64,000 nt of DNA from Devosia ginsengisoli (GTDB lineage Bacteria; Pseudomonadota; Alphaproteobacteria; Rhizobiales; Devosiaceae). The notes below the pieces were generated by a model. The model saw only the letters and a program-made list of their open reading frames with translations, was not told the DNA's origin and did no database searches. This document shows, piece by piece, positions 39,848 through 48,757 of this stretch. How positions within the stretch are numbered: the first letter of the stretch is position 1; the number at the start of each line of letters is the position of its first letter. The stretch is taken from NCBI RefSeq assembly GCF_007859655.1, contig NZ_CP042304.1:3784501-3848500 (forward strand), in the 5' to 3' direction. Position numbers and translations under genes: made by a program.

Positions 39848-41380
39848 GTGCCGCACCATACCCAATTCCTGACCGACCTCGCGGGTGGCCTGATCGTGTC
39901 CTGCCAGCCGGTCGATGATGGACCGCTCGACACGATCCCGGCCATCGTCGCCTTCGCCCAGGCCGCCCGCAATGGCGGCGCGCGCGCCCTGCGCATTGAG
40001 GGGGCGGACAATGTGGCGGCCGTGGCCGGAGCCTGTGACCTGCCGATCATCGGCATCATCAAGCGCGACCTGCCCGATAGCCCGGTGCGCATCACCCCGT
40101 TCATCGCCGATGTCGAGGCGCTGGCCGCTGCGGGCGCGACGGTCATCGCCGTTGACGGCACCGACCGGGTTCGCCCGGTGCCGGTGGCCGAATTGCTGGC
40201 CGCCATTCATGCCGCGGGGTGCCTCGCCATGGCCGACCTGGCGACGGAGGCGGAAGCCAGGGTTGCCAAGCAACTCGGCTTCGACATTCTCGGTACCACC
40301 ATGTCCGGCTATACCGGCGGACCGGTTCCGGCCGCACCCGACCTCGGTTTCGTGGCGGCCTGCCGCCGCCTGGGTGGAGTGGTCGTTGCGGAAGGGCGCT
40401 ACAATACCCCCGCCACGGCAGCCTCGGCCATGGCAGCGGGCGCCAGCGCGGTCTGTGTCGGCTCGGCAATCACCCGCACTGAGCATGTCACCGAATGGTT
40501 CCGCAATGCGGTGGACCAGGCGGTCAGGAGCAGCACGGCTACCGTGCTGGCGCTCGATGTCGGCGGCACCAAGACACTGGCGGCGCTGGTCCGGAATGGC
40601 GACATTCTCGAACGGCAGACGATACCGACGCCGCAGGGCGTCGGCACGGATGCATGGTTCGCCACGATCGGCGCGCTGGCCGCCGACTGGCGGGGGCGCT
40701 ACGACGCGGTCGGCGCCGCCGTGACCGGCGTGGTGCAGGATGGTCATTGGTCGGCACTCAATCCGCGCACGCTGGCCATTCCTGAGCGCACGCCGCTGGT
40801 CGAGCGGCTGACGGCGCTGTTTGGCGTGCCGGCCATTGCGTTCAACGACGCACAGGCCGCGGCCTGGGGCGAGTATTGCCATGGGGCCGGTCGCGCGCAG
40901 GACATGGTGTTTGTCACCGTGTCGTCCGGCATTGGCGGCGGGATCGTTCTGCAGGGCAGGCTGTTGCAGGGCGCCAATGGCCTGGGCGGCAGTCTCGGCC
41001 AGACCAGGGGCGCATCGGGCGCCGAACGCCTCGAGACGCGCGCTTCGGGTTTCGGCATGGCTGCATCGGCAGCCGCTCTCGGCCATGCCGCCACCACGCA
41101 TGAGATTTTTGCTTCGGTCGAGAACGGCCTGCCATGGGCCGTAGCGCTGCTCGATGAAGCGGTCGAAGACCTGGCCGTGGCGCTGGGTGATTTGCAAAGA
41201 CTGATCGATCCTGAGGTCGTCGTGCTGGGCGGCGGCATCGGCATGCTGCCGCAATTTCGCGCCCCCTTGATCGCCCGACTGTCGCAGGAGCCGAGCCATC
41301 TGCGCCCGGTGATCAAGCCGGCGAGCCTGGGTGGCGACGCCGGAATTATCGGCATAGCCGATCTCTGCCGCGCCATCTAA
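39848..41380 (+). CDS. nanEK: Fused NanE (ManNAc-6-P epimerase) - NanK (ROK kinase) protein
   Basis: A 510-aa two-domain protein starting at GTG 39848. Residues ~1-225 are NanE-like: GIIKRDLPDSPVRITPFIADVE and FDILGTTMSGYTGG. Residues ~230-510 are ROK kinase-like, with LALDVGGTKTLAALV as ATP phosphate motif. The ROK zinc motif (CxCGxxGC) is absent; the matching region reads LGQTRGASGAERLETRASG. The kinase makes ManNAc-6-P and the epimerase turns it into GlcNAc-6-P, so fusion couples the two steps. Genes for later steps (nagA, nagB) are not in the window. Confidence 0.9.
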   Translation: MPHHTQFLTDLAGGLIVSCQPVDDGPLDTIPAIVAFAQAARNGGARALRIEGADNVAAVAGACDLPIIGIIKRDLPDSPVRITPFIADVEALAAAGATVIAVDGTDRVRPVPVAELLAAIHAAGCLAMADLATEAEARVAKQLGFDILGTTMSGYTGGPVPAAPDLGFVAACRRLGGVVVAEGRYNTPATAASAMAAGASAVCVGSAITRTEHVTEWFRNAVDQAVRSSTATVLALDVGGTKTLAALVRNGDILERQTIPTPQGVGTDAWFATIGALAADWRGRYDAVGAAVTGVVQDGHWSALNPRTLAIPERTPLVERLTALFGVPAIAFNDAQAAAWGEYCHGAGRAQDMVFVTVSSGIGGGIVLQGRLLQGANGLGGSLGQTRGASGAERLETRASGFGMAASAAALGHAATTHEIFASVENGLPWAVALLDEAVEDLAVALGDLQRLIDPEVVVLGGGIGMLPQFRAPLIARLSQEPSHLRPVIKPASLGGDAGIIGIADLCRAI

Positions 41381-41416
41381 CTTGCTGCTACCCCTGAATT
41401 TCCTGGCGACATAGCG

Positions 41417-41437
41417 CCGCGGCCGCGCTGGCCGCGG
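41417..41437 (+). terminator. GC-rich hairpin after nanEK
   Basis: CCGCGGCC (41417-41424) and GGCCGCGG (41430-41437) form a perfect 8-bp stem with loop GCGCT, 37 bp after the nanEK stop. No T-run follows. It separates nanEK from the RpiR promoter. Confidence 0.5.
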
Positions 41438-41481
41438 TAATCCGCCATGGCATCTGCCCGACGGATTTTGCGCTGCACCTA

Positions 41482-41525
41482 TTGACAGCAACGATCTTTG
41501 CGAAGAAATATTGTCTTGCAAAGAT
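41482..41525 (+). promoter_or_regulatory. RpiR promoter with inverted repeat ATCTTTGC/GCAAAGAT
   Basis: A consensus -35 TTGACA is at 41482-41487; an AT-rich -10-like region (around 41505-41511) follows at 17-18 bp but is not a good match. ATCTTTGC (41494-41501) and GCAAAGAT (41518-41525) form a perfect inverted repeat that overlaps the promoter, just ahead of the RpiR start at 41542. An RpiR-family repressor binding here would autoregulate. Confidence 0.5.
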
Positions 41526-41541
41526 AATTGCAGGAACGGTG

Positions 41542-42378
41542 ATGAAAGTCCTCGACCGGGTGAATGCCCACTCTGCCAAACTGACCGACGCCGACCGCAA
41601 GATCATCGCCACGGTGTTCGACGACCGGGCGGAAACGGCCTTTCTTTCGGGCCCGCAACTGGCCGAACGCGCCAGCGTGCACGAAGCCGCTGCCACGCGC
41701 CTGGCGCAGAAGCTGGGCTACAAGGGCTACCCGGAAATGCGGGCCCAGCTGCAGCGCGAATTGCTGGCGGGGCAGGACGCCGCCGACCGCATGCGCCGCT
41801 CCGTGGCCACGGTCGAACACGGCGGCTACCTGGCGGACCTGATCGCCAAGGAAGTGGCGGCGCTCGAAGTGCTCGCCAGCGCCGTGCCGCAGTCCGATGT
41901 GGACCAGGCGGCCGACCTGCTGTTCGGCGCCAAGCGCGTCTTCATCTTCGGGCAGGGCCATGCTTTGTCCGTGGCGTCGTTCCTGCAGCGCCGTCTTGAT
42001 CGCTTCGGTATGACCACTGTGGCGCTGACCGGGCGCGGGCGGGACATCGCCGAACGGCTCGTCGATCTCGACCAGAACGACGTGGTCTTCGCGCTGGCTT
42101 TCCGCAAGCAGCCCGACAGCTATCGCGCGCTGCTGGAACAGGCAGCCGAGGTCGGCGCCAAGACCATACTCGTTTCCGATCTGGCCGGGCCGACCATGGA
42201 GCCCAAGGCCGATCTTATGCTCGCCGCGCCGCGTGGCCGGTCGGGCAGTGAATTCCAGACCCCGACAGTCCCGTTTGCCATCGTCAACGGCATCCTGCTG
42301 ACGATAGCCGGCCGGCACGAAAAACAAATGATGGGCAAGCTGGAAAAACTGTCGAAGCTGTTCGATCGCTTCGACTAA
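41542..42378 (+). CDS. MurR/RpiR-family transcriptional regulator
   Basis: A 278-aa regulator. N-terminal HTH_6 (LTDADRKIIATVFDDRAETAFLSGPQLAERASV) and C-terminal SIS sugar-phosphate-binding domain (VFIFGQGHALSVASFLQRRL). ATG 42378-side start chosen at 41542 behind AGGAACG. SIS domains sense phosphosugars, which matches the importer genes directly downstream and suggests that the imported ligand or its product is phosphorylated. Confidence 0.9.
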   Translation: MKVLDRVNAHSAKLTDADRKIIATVFDDRAETAFLSGPQLAERASVHEAAATRLAQKLGYKGYPEMRAQLQRELLAGQDAADRMRRSVATVEHGGYLADLIAKEVAALEVLASAVPQSDVDQAADLLFGAKRVFIFGQGHALSVASFLQRRLDRFGMTTVALTGRGRDIAERLVDLDQNDVVFALAFRKQPDSYRALLEQAAEVGAKTILVSDLAGPTMEPKADLMLAAPRGRSGSEFQTPTVPFAIVNGILLTIAGRHEKQMMGKLEKLSKLFDRFD

Positions 42379-42394
42379 CGGAGGAAAAGTTGGA

Positions 42395-43552
42395 ATGTTG
42401 AACGCTATCAAGTCAGCCCTGCTGCTCGCAGCGGCCTGCCTGCCGCTATCGGCCTATGCCCAGGATATCAGCGCAATGAGCCCCGAGGAAGCGCTGCCGT
42501 TTCTGGATGCGATGACATCAGAGGAATTGCTGCCCCTCGCCCAGAAGGAAGGGCAGGTCGTGGTCTTCTCGCTGTCCAGCCGCATTGCCCGCGTCGAGGC
42601 GGCGTTCGAGGCGCAGTATCCAGGCGTGGACCTGGTCGGTGTCGATCTGAGTTCCACCAAGCAGATCGCCCGTGTGGTGGCCGAGCAGCAGGCCGGCGTC
42701 TATGCCGTCGATGTGCTCTACCTGGCCGATACGCCCATCGTTTATGGCGACCTGCTCGCTCAGGGCCGTATTCACAATTACATGCCGCCGCGCGTGGCCG
42801 GCGAAATCGAGCCTGCCTTGCAGCAGCCGCTCGCCGTGCATCGCCTATCCACCAAGGTGCTGATGTATAACGAGGCGGCTTATCCCGATGGCTCGCCTAT
42901 CAGCAACCTCTGGCAGCTCACCCTGCCTGAATGGCGCAGCAAGGTGCTGATGGTCGATCCCAGCCAGCGCGGCGAACTGCTCGACCTGCTGACCGAAATT
43001 GCTCTCCATCCCGACGAGATGGCCGCCGCCTATGAGGCCCAGTTCGGCTCACCGATCCAGGTCGATGGCGACCTGCAGGGGGCCGGCGAGCAATTCGTGC
43101 GCGACCTGTTCGAGAACGATCTGATCCTCGTCGCCAATAGCGACGTGCTCAATGAATCGGTGGGCGATGTCGAAGCTGCCGATCCTCCGGTCGCTTTCGG
43201 CACCTATTCGGACCGCCGCGACAACGAGGATGAAGGCTGGGCGCTCCAGGTGGCCAATGACGTGGTTCCGGCCAACGGCATCCTGTTCCCCGCCGTCCTG
43301 ACCGTGGCCGACAAGGCGCCCCATCCGGCGGCGGCACGGCTGGTGATCGACTTCATGTATGGCGACGACAGCGCCAGCGGCGGGCCGGGCTTCGAGCCGT
43401 TCAACGTGCCCGGCGACTATGCCGTGCGCTCCACCATCACCGACGATCCGGATTCGGTGCCGCTGGACGAACTCAACGCCTGGACGATCGACCCGGCCGC
43501 CACTGCGGCTGCCCGCGGCCGCATCGCCGACCTGATCATTACCCTGCAATAG
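42395..43552 (+). CDS. ABC transporter substrate-binding protein (AfuA/FbpA-like)
   Basis: A 385-aa periplasmic protein with signal (LLAAACLPLSAYAQ). The family is that of ferric-iron binding proteins, but the paired Tyr ligands (YY) of FbpA are not seen. AfuA of this same family binds hexose phosphates rather than iron, and the RpiR regulator and phosphatase next to it agree with a phosphosugar ligand. Preceded by GGAGGAAAA. Ligand identity remains inferred. Confidence 0.82.
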   Translation: MLNAIKSALLLAAACLPLSAYAQDISAMSPEEALPFLDAMTSEELLPLAQKEGQVVVFSLSSRIARVEAAFEAQYPGVDLVGVDLSSTKQIARVVAEQQAGVYAVDVLYLADTPIVYGDLLAQGRIHNYMPPRVAGEIEPALQQPLAVHRLSTKVLMYNEAAYPDGSPISNLWQLTLPEWRSKVLMVDPSQRGELLDLLTEIALHPDEMAAAYEAQFGSPIQVDGDLQGAGEQFVRDLFENDLILVANSDVLNESVGDVEAADPPVAFGTYSDRRDNEDEGWALQVANDVVPANGILFPAVLTVADKAPHPAAARLVIDFMYGDDSASGGPGFEPFNVPGDYAVRSTITDDPDSVPLDELNAWTIDPAATAAARGRIADLIITLQ

Positions 43553-43558
43553 GCGCGA

Positions 43559-43584
43559 GACCGGCACGCATATGCGTGCCGGTC
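43559..43584 (+). other. 26-bp perfect palindrome between binding-protein and permease genes
   Basis: The arms GACCGGCACGCAT (43559-43571) and ATGCGTGCCGGTC (43572-43584) are exact inverse complements with no loop, so a stem of about 11 bp with a small loop can form in RNA. It sits 7 bp after the binding-protein stop and 22 bp before the permease ATG. Confidence 0.6.
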
Positions 43585-43605
43585 ACCCCGCCCGAGGGAA
43601 ATCCC

Positions 43606-45351
43606 ATGACATCAATACCCCTGACTCTGGCATCCGGCAGGCGACTGTTCCGGTCCGAAAACATCACGCCCCTGCTCCTGATCCTGATGGTGGCGGTGCT
43701 CGTCATCGCGCCACTGATCAAGATCCTGCTGGTGACACTGACGCCCGAGGGCCTGGCGGCCTGGCAGTCGGTTCTGGCCAGCCCGCTCTCGGAAAATCTC
43801 TGGTGGCGGCCGCTGCTCAATACCTTGACGCTGGGCATCGGCGTGGCCACCGGGTGCCTGTTGCTTGGCGGGTTTCTCGCCTGGCTGGTCGTGCTGACGG
43901 ATGTGCCGGGGGCGAAATTTCTCGGGGTCCTCTCAACCCTGCCATTCATGATCCCCAGCTTCGCCGCGGCTCTGGCCTGGGGCACGCTGTTCCGCAATTC
44001 CCGGCTGGGTGGATCGGCGGGGTTCTTCGAGGTCAGTGGCATCGCCATTCCCGACTGGCTGGCCTGGGGCCTGCTGCCGACGCTGGTCGTGCTGATCGCC
44101 CACTATTATTCACTCGCCTATACAATCATCGCGGCTGCGCTGAGCTCGATCGGCGCCGATCTCATCGAATCAGCGCAGATGGCCGGCGCCAAGCGGCCCC
44201 GCATTTTCTTCGGCATCATCCTGCCTGTGGTGACCCCGGCCCTGATTGCTGCAGCGTCCCTCACCTTTGCCGGTGCGGTTTCCAACTTCGCGGCGCCGGC
44301 CCTGCTCGGCTTGCCGGTGCGCATGCAAACGCTCTCGACGCGCCTCTTCGGCATGATCGAGACCGGCAATAGCGAGCGCGGCTTCGTCCTGGCGCTGTTG
44401 CTGATCCTCGTCTCGGCGACGTTCCTGTTCTTCTCCGACCGGCTGGTATCGGGCCGTAAGGCCTTCGTGACCGTGACCGGCAAGGGCGGGCGCACCAAAC
44501 GCTTTGCGCTGGGTGCCTGGCGCTGGCCGCTTTTCGTCATCGCCGTGCTGCTCGGTTGCATGACCACGGTCGTACCAGTGCTGGTGCTGGCGGCTTCGAG
44601 CCTGGCACCCCAGAGCGGCGCGCTGTTCTCCAACTGGACGCTGCATTTCTGGATCGGGGAGGGCGGCGGCGTACTCGCACAGGGCACGGCGGGCATCTTC
44701 CGCAACCCGGTGCTGATCGACGCCTTGTGGAACACCATCAAGCTCGGCGCCACTGTGGCTGTCATCACCATGGTGATCGGGCTGGCCCTGGCCCATACCA
44801 TCGTGCGCCGCAAGGGCACGGTGCTGGCCAATGTGCTGAGCCAACTGGCCTTCATGCCGCTGCTCATTCCCAGCATCGCCTTCGCGGCCGCCTATATCGC
44901 GCTGTTCGGTGCGCCGATCGGGCCGTTCCCCTCGCTCTACGGCACGTTCACCCTGCTGGTGATCGCCGCCGCCGCCCATAACCTGCCCTATGCGGTGCAG
45001 TCGGGCCGGTCGGTCCTGGGTCAGGTTTCGGCCGATATCGAGGAAAGCGCCAAGCTCACTGGCGCCCATCCGATCCGCCGCATGCTGGTGATCGTCTTTC
45101 CGCTCGCCATCCGCGGACTGCTGGCCGGCGCCATCCTGGTCTTCGTCAAGATGGTCCGTGACCTCTCGCTGGTCGTCCTGCTGTTCAGCGCCACCTCGCC
45201 GGTGCTGTCCATGGTGGCCTATCGCTATGCGTCGGAAGGCTTCATGCAGTTCGCCAACGCCATCACTCTTCTCATTCTCGTCATCTGCCTCACGGCCTCG
45301 CTCGTCGCCCAGGCGCTGCAGGCCCGTGTCCAGAAGTGGAAGCAATCATGA
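43606..45351 (+). CDS. ABC transporter permease, fused double-domain (FbpB/AfuB type)
   Basis: A 581-aa permease with about 12 membrane segments and two EAA loops: IESAQMAGAKRPRIFFGIILP and IEESAKLTGAHPIRRMLVIVFP. The ATG at 43606 has GAGGGAAA before it; an in-frame GTG at 43576 lies inside the palindrome and is less likely. The fused arrangement is normal for FbpB/AfuB. It works with the upstream binding protein and the downstream ATPase. Confidence 0.93.
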   Translation: MTSIPLTLASGRRLFRSENITPLLLILMVAVLVIAPLIKILLVTLTPEGLAAWQSVLASPLSENLWWRPLLNTLTLGIGVATGCLLLGGFLAWLVVLTDVPGAKFLGVLSTLPFMIPSFAAALAWGTLFRNSRLGGSAGFFEVSGIAIPDWLAWGLLPTLVVLIAHYYSLAYTIIAAALSSIGADLIESAQMAGAKRPRIFFGIILPVVTPALIAAASLTFAGAVSNFAAPALLGLPVRMQTLSTRLFGMIETGNSERGFVLALLLILVSATFLFFSDRLVSGRKAFVTVTGKGGRTKRFALGAWRWPLFVIAVLLGCMTTVVPVLVLAASSLAPQSGALFSNWTLHFWIGEGGGVLAQGTAGIFRNPVLIDALWNTIKLGATVAVITMVIGLALAHTIVRRKGTVLANVLSQLAFMPLLIPSIAFAAAYIALFGAPIGPFPSLYGTFTLLVIAAAAHNLPYAVQSGRSVLGQVSADIEESAKLTGAHPIRRMLVIVFPLAIRGLLAGAILVFVKMVRDLSLVVLLFSATSPVLSMVAYRYASEGFMQFANAITLLILVICLTASLVAQALQARVQKWKQS

Positions 45352-46448
45352 ATGCCCTGAACACGACGACAGCCGATGCCATCCGCATCACCGACCTGGT
45401 CAAGCGCTTCGGCACTTTCACCGCCGTCGACCATATCGACATCGCGGTCCCCAAGGGCGCCTTCCTGGTGTTGGTGGGTCCCTCGGGCTGCGGCAAGTCG
45501 ACCCTGCTGCGCATGCTGGCGGGGCTCGATGAGCCCTCTGCGGGCGAGATCGCCTTTCTCGGCCAGACGGTGTCGAGCGGTACCGGCGGCGTCCTGTCCG
45601 ACCCGCGTCAGCGCAATGCCGGGCTGGTCTTCCAGAGTTACGCGCTCTGGCCGCATATGACCGTGGCCAACAATATTGCCTGGCCGCTCAAAGTGGCCAA
45701 ATGGAACAAGGAAATGCGCGATGCGCGCGTTGCCGAAGTGCTGGCCCTGCTGGGCATCGATGAATTGCGCGATCGCTATCCGGCCGAAATCTCGGGCGGC
45801 CAGCAGCAGCGCGTGGCGATTGCCCGCACCATTGCCCCCAAGCCGGCCATCCTGCTGTTCGACGAGCCACTATCCAACCTCGATGCCAAGCTTCGCATCG
45901 AGATGCGCAGCGAATTGATGCGTATTCACCGGGCGACCGGGGCGACCTCGGTCTATGTGACCCACGACCAGGTGGAAGCCATGACAATGGCGACCCATGT
46001 AGCCGTGCTCAACAATGGCCGGGTGGAACAGTTCGGCGCGCCCATCGACCTGCTACGCCAGCCTCAGACCACGTTCGTCGCGACATTTCTCGGCACGCCA
46101 CCGGCCAACCTGTTGCCGGTCGAGAAGCGTGGTGACAGCCTGGCCTTCGGCGACCTGCCGCTGGCCGACGCCGCCTTGGCGCCCGGCCTCACCACGGCAC
46201 AGCTGCTCTACCGGGCCCAGGATATCGGCGTGGGGGTGGTCGAGGGACGCCCCTCGATTGCCGCCACTTTCTCGGAGGCCGCGCCGATTGCCGGCCAGAC
46301 CATGGTGACGGCCATGGTGGGCGACCTGCGTTTCACGGGCCTCGTCGACGGCTATTTCCAGGCGGCGCCGGGCGATGCGATCCAGCTCAGCTTCCTGCGC
46401 GATCCCGATGCCATTTTTACCAGCGGCGGCGAAAGGGTTGCCCAATGA
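45348..46448 (+). CDS. ABC transporter ATP-binding protein (FbpC/AfuC/PotA type)
   Basis: A 366-aa ATPase starting at ATG 45348, overlapping the permease stop (ATGA). Walker [14 protein letters not shown], signature ISGGQQQRVAIARTI, Walker [28 protein letters not shown], then a C-terminal TOBE domain. It energises the FbpB-like channel. Confidence 0.93.
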   Translation: MNALNTTTADAIRITDLVKRFGTFTAVDHIDIAVPKGAFLVLVGPSGCGKSTLLRMLAGLDEPSAGEIAFLGQTVSSGTGGVLSDPRQRNAGLVFQSYALWPHMTVANNIAWPLKVAKWNKEMRDARVAEVLALLGIDELRDRYPAEISGGQQQRVAIARTIAPKPAILLFDEPLSNLDAKLRIEMRSELMRIHRATGATSVYVTHDQVEAMTMATHVAVLNNGRVEQFGAPIDLLRQPQTTFVATFLGTPPANLLPVEKRGDSLAFGDLPLADAALAPGLTTAQLLYRAQDIGVGVVEGRPSIAATFSEAAPIAGQTMVTAMVGDLRFTGLVDGYFQAAPGDAIQLSFLRDPDAIFTSGGERVAQ

Positions 46449-47050
46449 GACTTATTCTGTTGCGCCACGGCGAGACCACCTGGAATGCCGAACAGCGCCT
46501 GCAGGGGCAGGACAATTCGGACCTGTCCGAGCGTGGTATCCAGCAGGCGCTGCGCTTCCTGGGTTTTGCGCGCGCGCTGCAGCCGCAGCGGGTTGTCTCG
46601 TCCGATCTGGGGCGGACGCGCCAGACCGCGCAGATCATCGGGCATGGCGACTGTCCCGCCGATTCCCGGCTGCGGGAGCTGGACATGGGCGAGTGGACCG
46701 GGCGGGTCAAGGCGGAGCTGATCGCCCAGCATGCCGACGAATATCATGCCTGGCGCGCCGGCACGTTCACGCCGCCACGCGCGGAGACCTGGGCGGCCTT
46801 CCGCGAGCGCATTACCAGCGGCATCCGCGACTGGATGGGGCGCGGCGAGGGTGACATCCTGGCCATTGTCCATGGCGGGGTAATCCGCGCCGCCTGCCAT
46901 GAATTTCTAGGCCTGCCGCCCTCGCGCGTCATCCCGGTCACGCCGGGTACGGCGACCATTCTCAACTTCGCCAATGGTGGCGCCGGATCGGCCCAGCTCG
47001 AGGGCTACAATATCGGTGCGGTCGTCCCCGACCTATCGGTTGCGGACTGA
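46445..47050 (+). CDS. Histidine phosphatase family protein
   Basis: A 201-aa phosphatase with the RHG motif LLRHGETTWN at the N-terminus, second His in IVHGGVIRA and Arg in the middle. It overlaps the ATPase stop (ATGA). The fold includes phosphoglycerate mutases and many small phosphomonoesterases. Next to a phosphosugar-type importer, it could dephosphorylate the imported compound. A second member occurs at 61057-61683. Confidence 0.88.
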   Translation: MRLILLRHGETTWNAEQRLQGQDNSDLSERGIQQALRFLGFARALQPQRVVSSDLGRTRQTAQIIGHGDCPADSRLRELDMGEWTGRVKAELIAQHADEYHAWRAGTFTPPRAETWAAFRERITSGIRDWMGRGEGDILAIVHGGVIRAACHEFLGLPPSRVIPVTPGTATILNFANGGAGSAQLEGYNIGAVVPDLSVAD

Positions 47051-47056
47051 GCCGCC

Positions 47057-48718
47057 ATGTCGGGAACCTTCGTCATCATCGACCTGCTCGGCGGCATCGC
47101 GCTGCTGCTCTGGGGCGTCCGCATGGTCAAGACCGGGATCATGCGGGCCTATGGTGACCGGTTGCATCTGTTTCTCGAACAAAGGCTCGGCAATCGCCTG
47201 ACTGCCTTTGGCGGGGGTCTGGTGGCGACGGCCATCCTGGGCAGCGCCACGGCCATGGCCCTGATCGTGTCCGGCCTGGCCGGCAGCGGCGCGCTCAGCG
47301 CCACGACGGGGCTGGCCGTGTTGCTCGGCGCCGATGTGGGTTCGGCGCTGATTTCGGCGGTTCTGGCCTCGGGATCGTCGAGCGCTGCTGCCTTGGCGCC
47401 GCTGCTGCTGTTCGTCGGCTACCTGACCTTCGGCGTCGCCAGGGAATTCCGACCCCGCAATATCGGTCGTGTGCTGCTCGGCCTGGGGCTCATGCTGATT
47501 TCTCTCAAGCTGGTGGTGGGGGCCACCGCGCCGCTGCGCGAGGCCAGCCTGTTCCACGAGGCGCTGGCCGCCGTCAGCGCCGAACCCGTCCTGGGTTTCT
47601 TTGTAGGGGCGGTATTGGCCTGGCTGTGCCATTCGACGCTGGCCGTCGTGCTGCTGATCTCCTCTTTCGTGCTCAGCGGCAGCCTGGACATGGCCGGCGC
47701 GCTGCCCTTCATCCTGGGCCTCAATTTCGGCGGGGGCCTGCCCGCCATCACCGCCACCATGGACCAGCCGGCGGCCGCGCGGCGCCTGCCGCTCGCCAAT
47801 ATGGCCTGTCGCGGCGCGCTGGCTATTGCCGGCCTCGCCGCAGCGCGGCCGCTGACGCAATTGCTGGCCGGCATTCCGGTCGACGACCTGCATGTGGTGG
47901 TGGCCATTCACGCTGGCTTCAACGTGCTGGCGGCGGCGATCTTCCTGCCTTTGGCGCCGCTTGTGGTCGGGCTGGTCGGCCGTTTCGCCCGCGATCCTGA
48001 TCAGGCCGAGGACCCGCTGGCCCGGCCGCGCTATCTCGACCGCGCCGCGCTTGATACGCCCGCGATCGCGCTATCGAATGCGGCCATGGAGACGGTGCGG
48101 ATGAGCGAATTGCTGAGCCGCATGCTGGCCATCACCTTCCGGGTGCTGGAGACGCGCAAGCTCGAAATGCTCAAGGAAATCGCCCCGATCGATGCGCGGC
48201 TGGGCAATTACCTCAACGCCATCCACGCCTATATCGGCGAGCTCAGCCAGAACCGGCTTTCACCGCAGGATGCGCGCCGCGCTTTCGAAATCATCCTCTA
48301 TGCCAGCAATCTCGAACATGCCGGCGACGTCATCAAGCTGAACCTGGCCGATCGCATCAAGAGCAAGGTGAAGCAAAATGTGGAATTCTCGGCCGAACAG
48401 GCCCGTTCGCTGCAGGCACTGACCGAGCTGGTCAATGACTGCCTCCGCCTGGTGCCCGGCGCGGTGACCTCGCGCGACCTGGAGGCGGCCACCCGGCTGG
48501 CGGCGCACAAGGATCTGTTTCGCAAGCTGGAAGACCGGGTGATCGACGATCACCTCAACCAGGACGCTGCCACCAAGCGCGTTTCGCTGCGCGCCAGCGC
48601 CCTGTTCGTCGACCTGGTGCGGGATCTGCACCGGATCAATTCCCACGTCGCTGCCGCCGGCTATCCGGTCATCGAGGCGGCGGGGCTGCTGAACGAGACC
48701 CGGCTGAAGGGCGCGTGA
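47057..48718 (+). CDS. Na/Pi-cotransporter family protein with PhoU-like domain
   Basis: A 553-aa protein with two inverted hydrophobic repeats of the Na/Pi-cotransporter (NptA/YjbB) type (residues ~1-315) and a PhoU-like helical domain (~residues 340-540). The usual QSS(T/S)A motif of repeat one reads LGSATAMAL here, so the conserved Gln is not present. YjbB of E. coli is known to export phosphate. It lies 7 bp after the phosphatase, consistent with disposal or recovery of released phosphate. Confidence 0.87.
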   Translation: MSGTFVIIDLLGGIALLLWGVRMVKTGIMRAYGDRLHLFLEQRLGNRLTAFGGGLVATAILGSATAMALIVSGLAGSGALSATTGLAVLLGADVGSALISAVLASGSSSAAALAPLLLFVGYLTFGVAREFRPRNIGRVLLGLGLMLISLKLVVGATAPLREASLFHEALAAVSAEPVLGFFVGAVLAWLCHSTLAVVLLISSFVLSGSLDMAGALPFILGLNFGGGLPAITATMDQPAAARRLPLANMACRGALAIAGLAAARPLTQLLAGIPVDDLHVVVAIHAGFNVLAAAIFLPLAPLVVGLVGRFARDPDQAEDPLARPRYLDRAALDTPAIALSNAAMETVRMSELLSRMLAITFRVLETRKLEMLKEIAPIDARLGNYLNAIHAYIGELSQNRLSPQDARRAFEIILYASNLEHAGDVIKLNLADRIKSKVKQNVEFSAEQARSLQALTELVNDCLRLVPGAVTSRDLEAATRLAAHKDLFRKLEDRVIDDHLNQDAATKRVSLRASALFVDLVRDLHRINSHVAAAGYPVIEAAGLLNETRLKGA

Positions 48719-48720
48719 TC

Positions 48721-48734
48721 GGATGCAAGCATCC
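48721..48734. terminator. Small convergent hairpin
   Basis: GGATGC (48721-48726) and GCATCC (48729-48734) form a 6-bp stem with a two-base gap (or 5 bp with four) between the convergent Na/Pi gene and the minus-strand ATPase gene. Weak alone. Confidence 0.35.
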
Positions 48735-48757
48735 AGTTCATAGCCGCGCCGCCTTCA

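Noticed and set aside
42395..46448. Ferric-iron ABC transporter
   Set aside because: Family similarity fits, but iron-binding Tyr pairs are absent and the regulator and phosphatase point to a phosphosugar ligand.
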